A stretch of DNA of 64,000 nucleotides from positions 1,736,001 to 1,800,000 of the forward strand of contig JBCAML010000005.1 in NCBI GenBank assembly GCA_038503075.1, in the 5' to 3' direction. Shown piece after piece: positions 1-11,200 of the stretch (its first letter is position 1; each line of letters opens with the position of its first letter). The translations under genes and the position numbers were made by a program. This DNA comes from Gyromitra esculenta (lineage: Eukaryota > Ascomycota > Pezizomycetes > Pezizales > Discinaceae). The notes beneath the pieces are model-generated. The model saw only the letters and a list, made by a program, of their open reading frames with translations. It did not search any database and was not told the origin of the DNA.

Positions 1-1466
1 TATCCGTGATGAACGTTCATTGCTCCGGCTCCAAAACTCTCAGCAACGCGCCCATTTTGAAGCCGAAGTTACTACGCTAAAAGAAAAACACACGGTCCGC
101 GAAGATAACCTCGGCCTGGAACTTTCCACACTCAGCTCCCAGCTCGACCAACTTGCGAATGTTCTCGAGCAGCGCGAAAGGGATATTATGGCTGCTGACG
201 CCAAGGCCAAAAATATCATGGACGAACTGCATGCTACGCAGTCAGAGGTAGGACAGCGCCGCAACGAAACCAGGATTGCGAGAGAGGAACTAACCGCTGT
301 GATGATGCAGCTTGACAAACAGAGGCGTATGGACGCGCAGCGGCAAATGGAGGATAATTCAGACAGGGGGAAGGATGCAGTGGGATTAGAGGAGGAGCGA
401 AGGGCGAGATATGAACAAGAGGAGGCGTTGTTCGCGCAGTTGAAGGATAAGGAGGAGCTGCTTATGGCACTACAAGAGCAATTGGAAGAGGCAAGGGAGG
501 ATAGGGATATTACGAAAGTGGAGCTGGAGGCACTCGTAGGTGAATCGGAAGGAAAGCTGAAGAAGTTGGAAGAAGAAATTTCAGCGCTGAAAGAGGCTAA
601 GAGAATCTTGGAGGAAGCTAAGAATATCTCCCAGACGGAGCTTTCCGCAAAAGAAAAACAGATGGAACAGATGGATAATGATATGCGCGAACTTGAGGGG
701 AAAGTTGCAGAGTTATCAACAGAGGTCGCTATGCTTAAGGCGGAACTGGATGAAGCCTACGGGTCACGAAAACAGCGTGCAGCCGAAACTGCACAAGCCC
801 GTGCAGCAGCGGCAGCTCTCGAAGCCGCTAACAAGGGACCGCAGACCGTTGATCCAGGCCTTCTTCAAGAAGTTGAAGCACTCGCAACCAAGAATTACGA
901 GCTGATGGAAGAACTTGCCTTGCTAAAAGCAGAAAAGAACGCGGGCAGTGCGGATCTAGAGAAGCGATGCAAAATACTACAAACAGAGCTCGACGGGATG
1001 CTGATGGATTTTGAGAACCTCACAAAACAGTCAATTGAGAACGAGAACGATCGGATAAGGTTAGAAGGGGTGATCGACGGACTTAGGGATAAATGTGAAC
1101 ATCTAGAGACCAGTTTAGCAGATCAGCGGGTTCAATGGTTGGGCGTGAGAACTTCAGGGCCTGATGGGAAGTTAAGCTCTGGGGGGCGGTATGGGGATGG
1201 GGAGAGCACGAGTACGCATGTTCTAAAAACTGAGTTTAAGAAGATGATGAGGGAGATGAGGTCGGACTCGACGAAGGCTTTGAGGGTGGGTGTGATCTTT
1301 TTTGCTTCCTCATTAGATATTGTAGAAGTCAGCTAATCGAAACCACAACCAAAAACAGGCTGAACAAGAGCAACGACGAAACCTGGAACAACAAATTCGC
1401 AGCATGAAGCAGGATGCACTATCACGAAGAGGTACCGTTTCATCTGCAAAGGCACATGCGTCATGA
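1..1466 (+). CDS. Uds1-type coiled-coil protein (up-regulated during septation), C-terminal part
   Basis: The frame is open from the left edge, so the start lies outside the window. Exon 2-1285 joins exon 1359-1466 across a 73-nt intron (GTGGGT donor, CTAAT-type branch, ACAG acceptor); stop TGA 1464-1466. The product is almost entirely heptad-rich coiled coil (many EEL/LEE/KEL runs, an Ala-rich stretch near AAAALEAANK). It ends in a basic LKTEFKKMMREMR motif followed across the intron by AEQEQRRNLEQQIRSMKQ. That motif and layout are what I know from fungal Uds1 (up-regulated during septation) proteins, cytoplasmic coiled-coil proteins linked to septum formation. Family assignment rests on the C-terminal motif only; any long coiled-coil scaffold could look similar upstream. 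The splice is well supported because it restores the motif in frame. Confidence 0.7.
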
Positions 1467-3813
1467 TGATCACCAGGTCGCCAACTCAATAGACTATTTG
1501 GTTATTTTTATTTTATTCTGACATTTCGTATTTCCTTAATCACGAATGATTGTTACACATCTCTCAACGACTTTTTTCCTCACCACTTTATTCTTTCTCT
1601 CTTCTGGGCTTCGTAGGACGGGCTTCTGCTGAGCCAGGAGCGCTCTGAGGGCTGTTTCGGAATTTGAGTGGTGTGGCGGCGACTGATGGGTTCCGGTTAG
1701 AAAATATATGGCGTGTGGTAATTCCAAATAGGAGGGAGGGACGGGGGGGGAAAAGAACAAGGGCTGGAATACTTAGTGAGGCTTAGGCGCCTTCCTTTGA
1801 TCTCATATTTTTGTCTGTAACTGATATAGGAAGGTACACGTAACTTTCGATTCTAATGTAATTACTAAAAGATATCATGTTCTATATTTTGTATTATACG
1901 TGGTGCCCTTTTTTTGGCCGGGGTTTTGTAGCCGCCATCCTTTGGCCATTCGATTGACGCTCTCAATGCTCTCACTTGGGTCACTGTCTGCGAGGACGGG
2001 GCTGAAGTTTAGACGTCTCTAACAGCTGACTGCCCTAATAAAGAATATCAACAAAAAGAGAAAACGGCATGTCGAGAACTGGCAAATCTAGCACCTTTAA
2101 CTTTCACTATTTGGCATGATCCGAGATACACTTACCCCACTAATGTAGGCTGCCTTTGCACTCACTCTTCTACCGTTAGATAATAGCTATAAAACAAGAA
2201 TCATTTATATGTATATCATCAAATTCCAGAGGCAACCTGATATAGTAAGAGCCATTTTAAAGTAGTTAAATATTGGATGAGCTTGGATCTTTCTAATAGA
2301 TCTCATGACTGCTAAATAGTGATACGGGTTCAACAAGTGGCTTTTCGTGTTAGATATATGTAGCATTAGAACTACGTAAATATTCTGACAGTTCACCGAG
2401 GTTAACATCTTAATATTTTTGGTATCTATAGGCTATGCAGCTTGTGAGGCTTGAAGTCAAGGCTGTAATCTCTGAGGCCCATCATCGTAGTATATTGTCC
2501 TGGAAGCAACTGCAAAAATTTAAATATATATATGAAAAACTGTTTGGCATGTCCAGGAGTTCCGGTTGATTTTGACATGTCTATCGACTTTGCGAAACCC
2601 TTTCTTCTTGAGTGGCAATATAGCAAGATAATAAGCTCAGCCAAAGAGATGCTGCTTGTATAATGATATATGGGTGTCGTTCTGACAAAAAGTTACTTAC
2701 AGCACCTTATCTATCAAATACCCGCACCACAGCTAATTGGCCCGAAAAATCCTGTAACATGTAGAATACCACTTGAATAGTCAATAAAATATTTGGCGGG
2801 TAAATAAATACGATTCCCGGGGAGCATTCGACACATATCCAATCTTGGTTGCCGTTCTTTGGTTTTGTACTTTACTGTTTCCAGTTGTCTTTTTTCTGTG
2901 ACCACAAAAGCGACCCTTGCTTCGAACGGCACCCATGTACCTACGGCCTCTGCCAGAATTATTGTACTTGTGCTCTAGCATAAGTACCTGAAAACAAGGG
3001 TAAGACTTTGGCCAACCAAATTTTAAAATGCTGCTGCGGGACAAATTAAAAACCGTTGCCACCAAAAGGCATTTTTCAGGTACTCATTGTGGGTCACGAG
3101 TAGAATTGTGACAATTCGGGATCTAAAGCGCTCATTGGTCTTCTAGGTTCATCAGAGAGATTTTGTCGGTGGTATTGGCTACTCTACCCTCCCTGGGGCG
3201 TCGTGTTTCTACAATAATCCTACTAGAGACGGTATGTATTATACAATGTCATGTAACCCTAACCTTGCAATCAGACTGACTATTAATTATTGGAATTAAT
3301 TCTGGTAGCGTGAGCAAACTCCGGACCTTCGGTACTAGTAAGACGCGTTTAATCCATTTATCTTGGATACTAATCTTTCTTATTTTAAGGTACTTGGTAT
3401 GGGATCTACTGTATGTTCGATTTTGGCGTGAAGGTACCTACATGTAGGTACATGTACGTCCGATGAACGACCATGAAAGGTATACTAATAATTACAGTGT
3501 TTAGATACTTCTTTGGGAGGCAAATTAAAACTTTTTCATAAGGCTCCTAGCTGCGGTAACTGCATGTGGAATCACTCCTGGATGTAGCGAAGTTAGGCGG
3601 CGGATTATTTTTACTATTCACATTTTATTGGTCCTAGGTAGAAGCGAAGCTAGAACACCCCCATCCACACCCCTCCATCCACACCCCTCCATCTCCGAGA
3701 ATATCTTTCTCAAACGCCAGTTTCGCAAAAGAAAAACAAACATAAGATAAGTATCGCCCACTTACCAGGCTCTTTCAGGTTGCAGACCCTCCGTATCAGC
3801 TGTAGTACAAGAA
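1467..3813. other. Intergenic, 2.3 kb, possible gene remnant
   Basis: AT-rich spacer between the Uds1-type gene and NCS6. I see no RNA gene or recognisable transposon. On the minus strand, 2430-2935 holds two adjacent open stretches with protein-like composition (one with RQPRLDMCRMLPGNRIYLPA, the other with KSTGTPGHAKQ). I could not splice them into one frame, so they may be a decayed or multi-exon unknown gene. A short palindromic GGTACCTACATGTAGGTAC stretch lies near 3432. Confidence 0.3.
3661..3693. repeat. Short tandem repeat (14-bp unit)
   Basis: Two and a third copies of CCATCCACACCCCT lie about 120 bp upstream of the NCS6 start codon. The repeat is C-rich on this strand and may sit in the 5' UTR or promoter; no function is inferred. 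Confidence 0.7.
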
Positions 3814-5155
3814 ATGACGATCGAGATTGTCCCTTCACCTTCAGCTCCACTCCCAAACCAAACTTCTACAGTCAATCTTTGCGTGCGCTGCAATGCTTTT
3901 CGCGCCAAAATCCTCCGCCCGAAAACTCACGACCGCCTTTGCAAAGCATGTTTCATCGCTGTCTTTGAAGAAGAAATCCATGTCACCATCGCCGCTACTC
4001 GCTTATTTAAGCGTGGTGACCGTGTCGCCATCGGCGCATCCGGCGGGAAAGATTCTACTGTTCTTGCCTCTGTTCTGAAAACACTAAATGAGCGTTATGG
4101 CTACGGCGTCGAATTCGTGTTGCTCTCTATAGACGAGGGGATCAAGGGATATCGAGACGACTCATTAGAGACGGTGAAGCGCAATGCGACCCAGTATGAG
4201 ATGGAGTTGTGTATAGTTAGCTATCAAGAATTATATGGATGGAGTATGGATCAGGTGGTAGCACAGATAGGGAAGAAGGGGAACTGCACGTACTGCGGCG
4301 TGTTTAGGAGGCAGGCATTGGATAGGGGTGCGGCAAGGCTAGGGATTAATCACGTGGTGACGGGACATAATGCTGATGATATCGCAGAGACGGTATTGAT
4401 GAACCGTGAGTGCTGGTCGAAGGATTTACATGAAAGGGCCTAATACTAATGATTGGATAGTACTAAGGGGCGATTTGCCCAGGCTCCATCGATGTACATC
4501 AATAATTACCGAGTCTTCCTCATCACCAATAGCCCGAAGCAAGCCGTTAAAGTACGCATATGAAAAGGAGATTGTTTTATACGCGCACCACAAGCAGCTA
4601 GATTACTTTACGACTGAATGCATATACTCCCCTGAAGCCTTTCGAGGAAGCGCAAGATCTCTGATAAAATCCTTGGAGCGCGTGCGGCCCTCTGCAATCC
4701 TGGACATTGTGCGCTCTGGCGAAGCTTTCGCTGGGATGGTCCCAGACTCAATTAGGCGATCTGGCTGTAGCAGCGGCCGCGAACAGAATGCGAATGATGT
4801 TGAGAGTAGTGATGGGTGTGGGAGTAACGGGAGTGTGAGAGGGCTGGGAGAAGAGATGGCGGCTATGGAGAAAGAGTTGATAGCAGTAGAGCTCGGAAGT
4901 GAGCTTGAAACAGAGATTGTGATGCTAGGAAAGAGGAGGAAAGGGCAAAAGGGACAGCAAACTCCAAGGAAGATAAAGGAGCAGGTGATGAGCAGTTGCA
5001 AAAAGTGTGGCTATTTGACATCACAAGAGTTCTGTCAAGCCTGTGCTCTGATAGAGGGGCTCAATAAAAATAGACCAAGGACAATGGTGGAGGTAAACGA
5101 AGGAGATTTGATGGGTGAAAGATCAAATAGAAGTGGCAAAATATTAAGTTTATAG
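3814..5155 (+). CDS. NCS6: Cytoplasmic tRNA 2-thiolation protein 1 (NCS6/CTU1)
   Basis: Two exons, 3814-4405 and 4461-5155, with a 55-nt intron (GTGAGT donor, TACTAAT branch, ATAG acceptor), give 428 aa. The protein is the adenylating thiolase subunit that, with NCS2/CTU2 and sulfur from URM1, makes 2-thiouridine at wobble U34 of Lys, Glu and Gln tRNAs in the cytosol. Visible features are N-terminal zinc ligands (C23-x2-C26, C43-x2-C46), the PP-loop ATP motif SGGKDS at residues 76-81, an internal CTYC, the [14 protein letters not shown] motif split by the intron, [15 protein letters not shown], and a C-terminal CxxC...CxxC zinc module (SCKKCGYL...EFCQAC). The low-complexity stretch between YSPEAF and the C-terminal zinc module (about residues 300-370) is less conserved. 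Start ATG 3814 gives the family's usual N-terminus. All key residues are present. Confidence 0.95.
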
Positions 5156-5319
5156 AGATAGATGAGCTTAAACTATAAGGATGGTAGAATTCGAAACAAA
5201 CACGAGCTTTAAGGGATAAGCAAGCTCCCACTCTTGGGTATCACTTGCTCAGGTGGGGGTTATTAAATTTATATTTATATTGAATGAAATATATGGTATA
5301 TTGCTAAGAGGGTCTATAT

Positions 5320-7692
5320 TTACACGTTAGGTATTCCAAGGTAAGCTCCGCATAAAATTGCACCTTTCTCTCTGATAACCAGGGCGGTGGAATAAGTATT
5401 TGATCCGACTGTTCGAGTAGTTAGAAACGCTCATTGTTTTTATATCAACAAATGGGTGACAAAAGGTCTTTACCATTGCTGGGGCAAATAGAAAGATCTA
5501 TATCAAATTTGTGAGACAGGTAAATTTCAAAGTCTTATCTCGCTTAAAGACGCAATTGACATACCAGCAACTTTAAGATTTGCTACGCCATAGACGTTTA
5601 ACTCATTATCTACAACGCCACCATTCTCTAGCGGTTTCATAGCAAGGGTGCCGAGACCATGCCACGTTGACGTGACTCGCATCTTACAAAATTGCTCAAT
5701 GGCTTTATTATCCTCCTCGGTATAGGTTAAATCTTCTCTCTGTTCCAGATTAAGTTATAATGGGTTGGAGTTCGGACATAAAATATGCAGGGAAGCTGTA
5801 TACCGTCGCAATATCACCTAAATTAACAGCTTCTACGGAAGCCGCAGATCTAGGCGGGAACTGAGGATGGAGGACCTGCACCTCGCCCCGATAAGAAGGC
5901 ATGCGTCTGACGAGCTCTCGACTGAGCTTGTAGCTCCATGAAAGAGGTGCTAGATCAGCCGGATGTGATAGGAAACTTGGATCAAACTCGGGGTTTGCAT
6001 ATGGGTCGCTTGACGTGATGTGTATAAAACCGCGACTGGCCGGATAGAGTGCAATATTTATTATTGAAATGTATTTCCCTTCCGTAAGCCCAACAAGTGA
6101 ATGGTTACCGACGAATCTTTTTTCTGAGATTAGGTCTCGTTTAACATTGATTTAGGTGGTTATATACCCATTGATCATACCAGAAAAAACGACCGGCTTG
6201 TCTTCCGCCTTCTCGAAACGATCCTTCCAGTACTCTTGGAAGGCAGCGTTTGAAGAAGTAAGTTCCTTTTTAGTAGGGCGGAGCTTCCCCCCAACATCTA
6301 CGAAGTTGGTGGTCAATATTCCCTTCCCTTCTAGAAACTCCGCTTCGGCCTTGGATAGCACGTCAGGGTTCAACCGACTCAGGTCGTCGCAGGTTTCGGC
6401 ATTTTCCGCGAATTTGTAAACTGAAAGAAGAAGATTGTGATCCTGGTAGTTCATGCCCACGCCTGGCAGGTCGACGATGGGTGTAACGCCTGCTGCTTCA
6501 AGCACAGTTTTGGCACCAACACCAGAAAGTTCAAGAATTCTAGGGGAGCTAAGAGCGCCAGCTGATAGAACAACAAGTTTTCGAGCATTTATTTTTTGAG
6601 GAGTGAGAGGAAGGACTCCTCCTTCGGTGGCAACGGTTGGGATGAATTCAATACCCGTGGCCTTACCGTCTTTGATAGTGATTTTTGAAACCGTAGAGTT
6701 GACAAGCAAATGCAAATTAGGGTTTCCCGTCATCTGAGGATGGATATAGCCATGAGCTGCGTCGCCGCGTCGCCCTGTGACCGGATCAATCCACTTAGCC
6801 CAGCGCTTCTATATGTCAGCTGGAAGTTCTCTCCCCGAGGGAGGTGAATCATGGCTGCAAGTGCGCTTTGGTGCTAAGGATATGCGGCCGGGGTTGATAT
6901 GGGTACTAGTGACTGGCAAGACTCATTCATCACTTACCGCAAAGGCGTTTGATGTTTTTAGATCCTGAGCATCGTCAACAATGTTGTATCCTTTGTCCTG
7001 GGCAGCTTTAAGCAACTCGTCCGCAAGGCGTACTGGATACCCTCCATATGACACGGCCAAGGGACCAGCGAAACCATGCGTCTTTGATTTTCCGTCATCG
7101 AGGAAGTAAGATTCACACTGTAGCTATGTTAATGACGGTTGATTATACTTTTTAGATAGTTTTGGGGGACACAAGCAGAAGTTTCTATTCCGTACTTTTT
7201 TGAGTAACGGCAGCAGGTCTTCTGATTTCCAACCCTCGGCATTCCAATCATCATAGTCTCTGGACATTAAGATCAGACACTCCACTTATAGAACACATAT
7301 AATCTAGGACTTACGATGCACTGGCTCTTGTATACATCATGTAATTGACGGAAGAACCACCACCCAATATTTGGGCAACAGGAACGATTGGACTGCGTCC
7401 CGCAAGGTTCTCAGATGGATTCCCTGTATAAATTTTCATTGCAGTAGCGCTGGGGGCCAGATGGGTACGACACATTCCAGGTTTGATAACATTTGGGTCT
7501 TCTAGGTTGTTACGGCCTGCTTCGACTATGATGATTTTGAGGGTGGGGTCAGCAGCCGCAAGACGACCAGCAACTACACAACCAGCAGCACCACCTGTAT
7601 AGGTGACTCTGATTAACGAATATTTCGAGGCATAGCGGTCTAAGATTCAAACCTCCAATAATGATAACGTCTACCTCAGTAGGGGTAGTCAT
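5320..7692 (-). CDS. GMC oxidoreductase, alcohol oxidase-like
   Basis: Nine exons on the minus strand: 7692-7653, 7594-7315, 7259-7196, 7117-6938, 6808-6181, 6123-5804, 5739-5565, 5497-5474 and 5408-5320. They total 1800 nt and 599 aa with no internal stop. The N-terminus carries the FAD dinucleotide-binding GGGAAG (residues 13-18, split by intron 1), then the GMC signature region GGGSSVNYMMYTRAS. Near the C-terminus are TWHGLGT (candidate catalytic His about 531) and SNVGSNTYSTAL (Asn about 574), the His/Asn pair of methanol/alcohol oxidases. It probably oxidises a primary alcohol with O2, yielding aldehyde and H2O2. The last residues (GIPNV) do not form a PTS1 peroxisomal signal, unlike yeast methanol oxidases. 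Exon 8 is only 24 nt. Substrate is unknown; a related aryl-alcohol or choline-type GMC role is possible. Confidence 0.88.
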
Positions 7693-8280
7693 GACATGCT
7701 AGGGGTTTCCGAGGGTGGTGTTAAGATGGGTGAAAGGTGAGTGCGGGAATTTAGGCTTGGCGGCTATGTATTTGAGGAGAAAGAAGCCTGGGACTAGGAC
7801 GTGGCCCACGAGCCGGGCCTGCTCGAGACCCAGACTTGAGCTCTTCCCCGTGCCCGTCGAGCAGGCTTGTGGACATCGTTAGAAGCAGCAGTATGCGATT
7901 GCTCTAATTTCATGTGCCTATAAAGTAGAGAGATTGTACTGTCTGATGGGTTCGTGACAATATGATCCTACCACGGTAACCGCTGATTAATAAATACATT
8001 TAGTACAGTACAGGTGACCAATACTACATGTAGTTATACCATAATGCATTTCTGCATTGAGAGTAACCTGATAATTTTCTAATCAATATTTCGTCTAGCG
8101 CTTCGTTCTTAGGTTTTGGGAATGCAGATATCGAAAGGATTGTCAGATGACAGATCAGTTGCACGGGTGATTAATCTGTCTTGTATTTAAAGTAACGTGC
8201 CTCTAGAATGTGTAGCTACATTTCATGTGCTTCATTCCCCCAACCCGTGTATACAAAATTCGATCAAAGGAATAGTCAGA
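7693..8280. promoter_or_regulatory. Divergent intergenic region between GMC oxidase and MER3
   Basis: This 588-bp spacer separates the two start codons (minus-strand ATG at 7692, plus-strand ATG at 8281), so both promoters must lie here or overlap. I see no clear TATA box or repeated operator. A poly-purine stretch and a GC-rich block (7800-7870) are the only notable composition changes. Confidence 0.6.
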
Positions 8281-11200
8281 ATGGAGGATGTTTTTGATGA
8301 GGTCGTGAATGTTTTGAAAGATGCAGACAGTTCGGAAGTATTTTCTTCAGGTAGCTGTGGTGTGCCGCTGGGTGGCTATCTTGATGATATCGGATCTCAG
8401 TCACATCCTGCTATCGGATCTAATTACACTATGGACCCACTTCAAACACTACAGATCAGGGCAGGATTGGATAGCTTTGGTGCTCGATTGCTCCCTCCTG
8501 ATTTTGTAATTTAAGTGGGTTGATTGCTGATATCCTCTTTTTTTAATCCGGCAAGATCACAAGAGGATAAGTGAGCCTGTGATGAAGGCTGCAGGAGTAT
8601 GGGCTCCCGGTGCTTCCCTCAAGAACTCTCGATGCTCTGAACCTACGCTGCCATACATCGCTAGGAACAGCCGCCATTCCTACTCTCCATGGGCTAGTCA
8701 CAATTTATCACATAAAGCTCAACTACGATTTCCGCCGCAGCAAGTGCAAGTTAAAAGGAATATCGGAAAACCTGATATTTGTAAGTTTCCCAGTTTATGA
8801 CTCGCATAAACTACTTTGACAATCATACTTGGCAGTGAAGTTCGAATATCTTCCCTGTGACCCAAAACCCGAGGGTATGGGCGACGGTTCGTCTTATGTT
8901 AAATCAAGCCCTATACTCTACAGCAAAGTATGCCCATATAAGCTATCTACTGGGAAGCAGAAGGTGGATTTCCGAAGCATGGAGGCTAAGAGTTGGGATA
9001 TCCAGGGATCGAACTGTTCTTTGCCGAAGAAAGCTGAAACCTCAAATGAGATAAAATTCCCTTATACTGCCCCAACCGCACCAGGGATTTCTCTGATCTC
9101 GGTTGATACTCTTCCAAATAGATTCCGTGGAATATTTCCATTTCCACTATTCAATGCAGTGCAGTCTAAGTGTTTTCATTCTGTCTATGAATCAAATGAC
9201 AACATTGTGCTGTCTGCTCCAACTGGTTCTGGGAAAACAGCAGTTCTCGAGTTAGCAGTCTGCGCGTTGGTAAATGAATTAAGTCAAGGAAATTATAAAA
9301 TTATCTACCAAGCGCCAACGAAAGCACTTTGCGCTGAAAGGCTAAAAGGCGATTTTGCTATTTCTTTTCGTGATATACGATTAGCTAACAATCGATTCTC
9401 ACAGATTGGGAACGTAAATTTTCGACTTTGGGGCTTGTCTGCACAGAATTGACCGGAGACACCCAGCAAGCACAATTAAAGAACGTTAAAAACGGGGATA
9501 TCATCATTACAACCCCCGAGAAATGGGATAGTATGACCCGCAGATGGGAGGACCATAAAAAGTTGCTGGAGATTGTTCGATTATTCTTGGTGTGGCGTCA
9601 CTTCCTGTATGACATTGGGAGAACACACTTACGATAATCAGATTGATGAAGTCCACATCCTGAAAGAAGCTCGCGGGGCAACGCTGGAAGTTGTTGTGTC
9701 AAGGTAGCTTTATTTTGAAAGCTCCAATAGAGTGCATGAATGCTAAATTCTTTTACAGAATGAAGTCCACCGGGTCAAACGTCAGATTCGTGGCACTAAG
9801 CGCGACAATTCCTAACTCCGGAGACATTGCGACATGGCTAGGGAAAAACTCACAAATGACTAATCTCCCAGCCACAGAAGAGCGTTTTGGGGAAGAATTT
9901 CGCCCTGTGAAGTTGCAACGATTCGTTTACGGGTACCCGTCAACCGGAAACGACTTTATGTTTGATAAGACTCTTGATAAAATGTAGGTTTATCACTAAA
10001 TTTTTGTCGTGACTTACAGCAGCATTCAAAAATTTCTGATTTCAATTTATAAGGCTTCCGGGTATTATCCAGAAACATTCTGCCAAGAAGCCAATAATGA
10101 TATTTTGCATGACACGTTCAATGTGCGTTAGCACAGCAAACATGCTTGCCCAAAAATGGAAGACACTTTGCGAAAGGGAGAAGTACTGGCCCTCGCCAAG
10201 CAAAAGTTTCTCCTTTAAAGACAGAGACCTACAGGCCATGGGGGCTTGTGGTGTTGCATTTCATCATGCGGGCCTCGATTGCAGCGATAGAGTTTTGGTC
10301 GAAAGGCTTTTTCTCGAGGGGTATCTCCATGTCATTTGCTGCACATCAACATTAGCAGTTGGCGTGAATCTTCCAGCCTATCTTGTTATCATTAAAAACA
10401 CAGTAACTTGGACTGATGGGCAAACTAAAGAGTACGTTGATTTGGAGATAATGCAAATGCTCGGAAGGGCGGGGCGCCCACAGTTCGATATTGCCGCGGT
10501 AGCGGTGATCATGACTAAAGGGGATAAGAAGTTGCGATATGAAAAAATGGTTTCTGGCACAGAAATACTAGAAAGCTGGTATGTTTTTCGGAGCTCTCCT
10601 TAAATTGCTAGCTTTTAGTTACTCACCCGGAGCCTCATAGTTTGCATGAAAATCTTGTTGAGCATATGGTACAAACCATGCGATATCCGTTTTCAGATAT
10701 AAAGCGTTAACAGGCTTAGAATGCAGAAATTGGCCTAGGAACCATTAAGGATGTTCATTCAGCAAAACTGTGGCTTCGATCCACATTTCTATATATCCGT
10801 TTAAAATGGAATCCAGCCCATTATAAACTGAATCAACATGACGGGTCTACGGGTGTTGACCGTGATTTGGAGAGCATTTGCGAAAAAAATATCAATCTTC
10901 TTGAGAGATTTGGTCTGATTTTGAATAATGAGTCTCAATTAAAGTGTTCAGAGTTTGGCAATGCGATGGCTAGATATTACATCAAACTTGGAACTATGCA
11001 GACAATTCTTGGTTTGGGAGCGAAAGCTAAGATACCAGAAGTGGTGAAACAGTTTTTCATGTTGGGTAACAATTGCATCGCTAATATTTGATAGCTCCTC
11101 GCGTTGTCTCAAGCTGAAGAGTTCAAGAGCATCCGATTTCGTTGTGGTGAAAAGGGCTTATACAAAGAGCTCAACATGGCAATAAAATATCCCGTGAAGG

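Noticed and set aside
40..318. Minus-strand open frame in the Uds1-type gene
   Set aside because: Antisense shadow of the coiled-coil frame; composition follows the sense codons.
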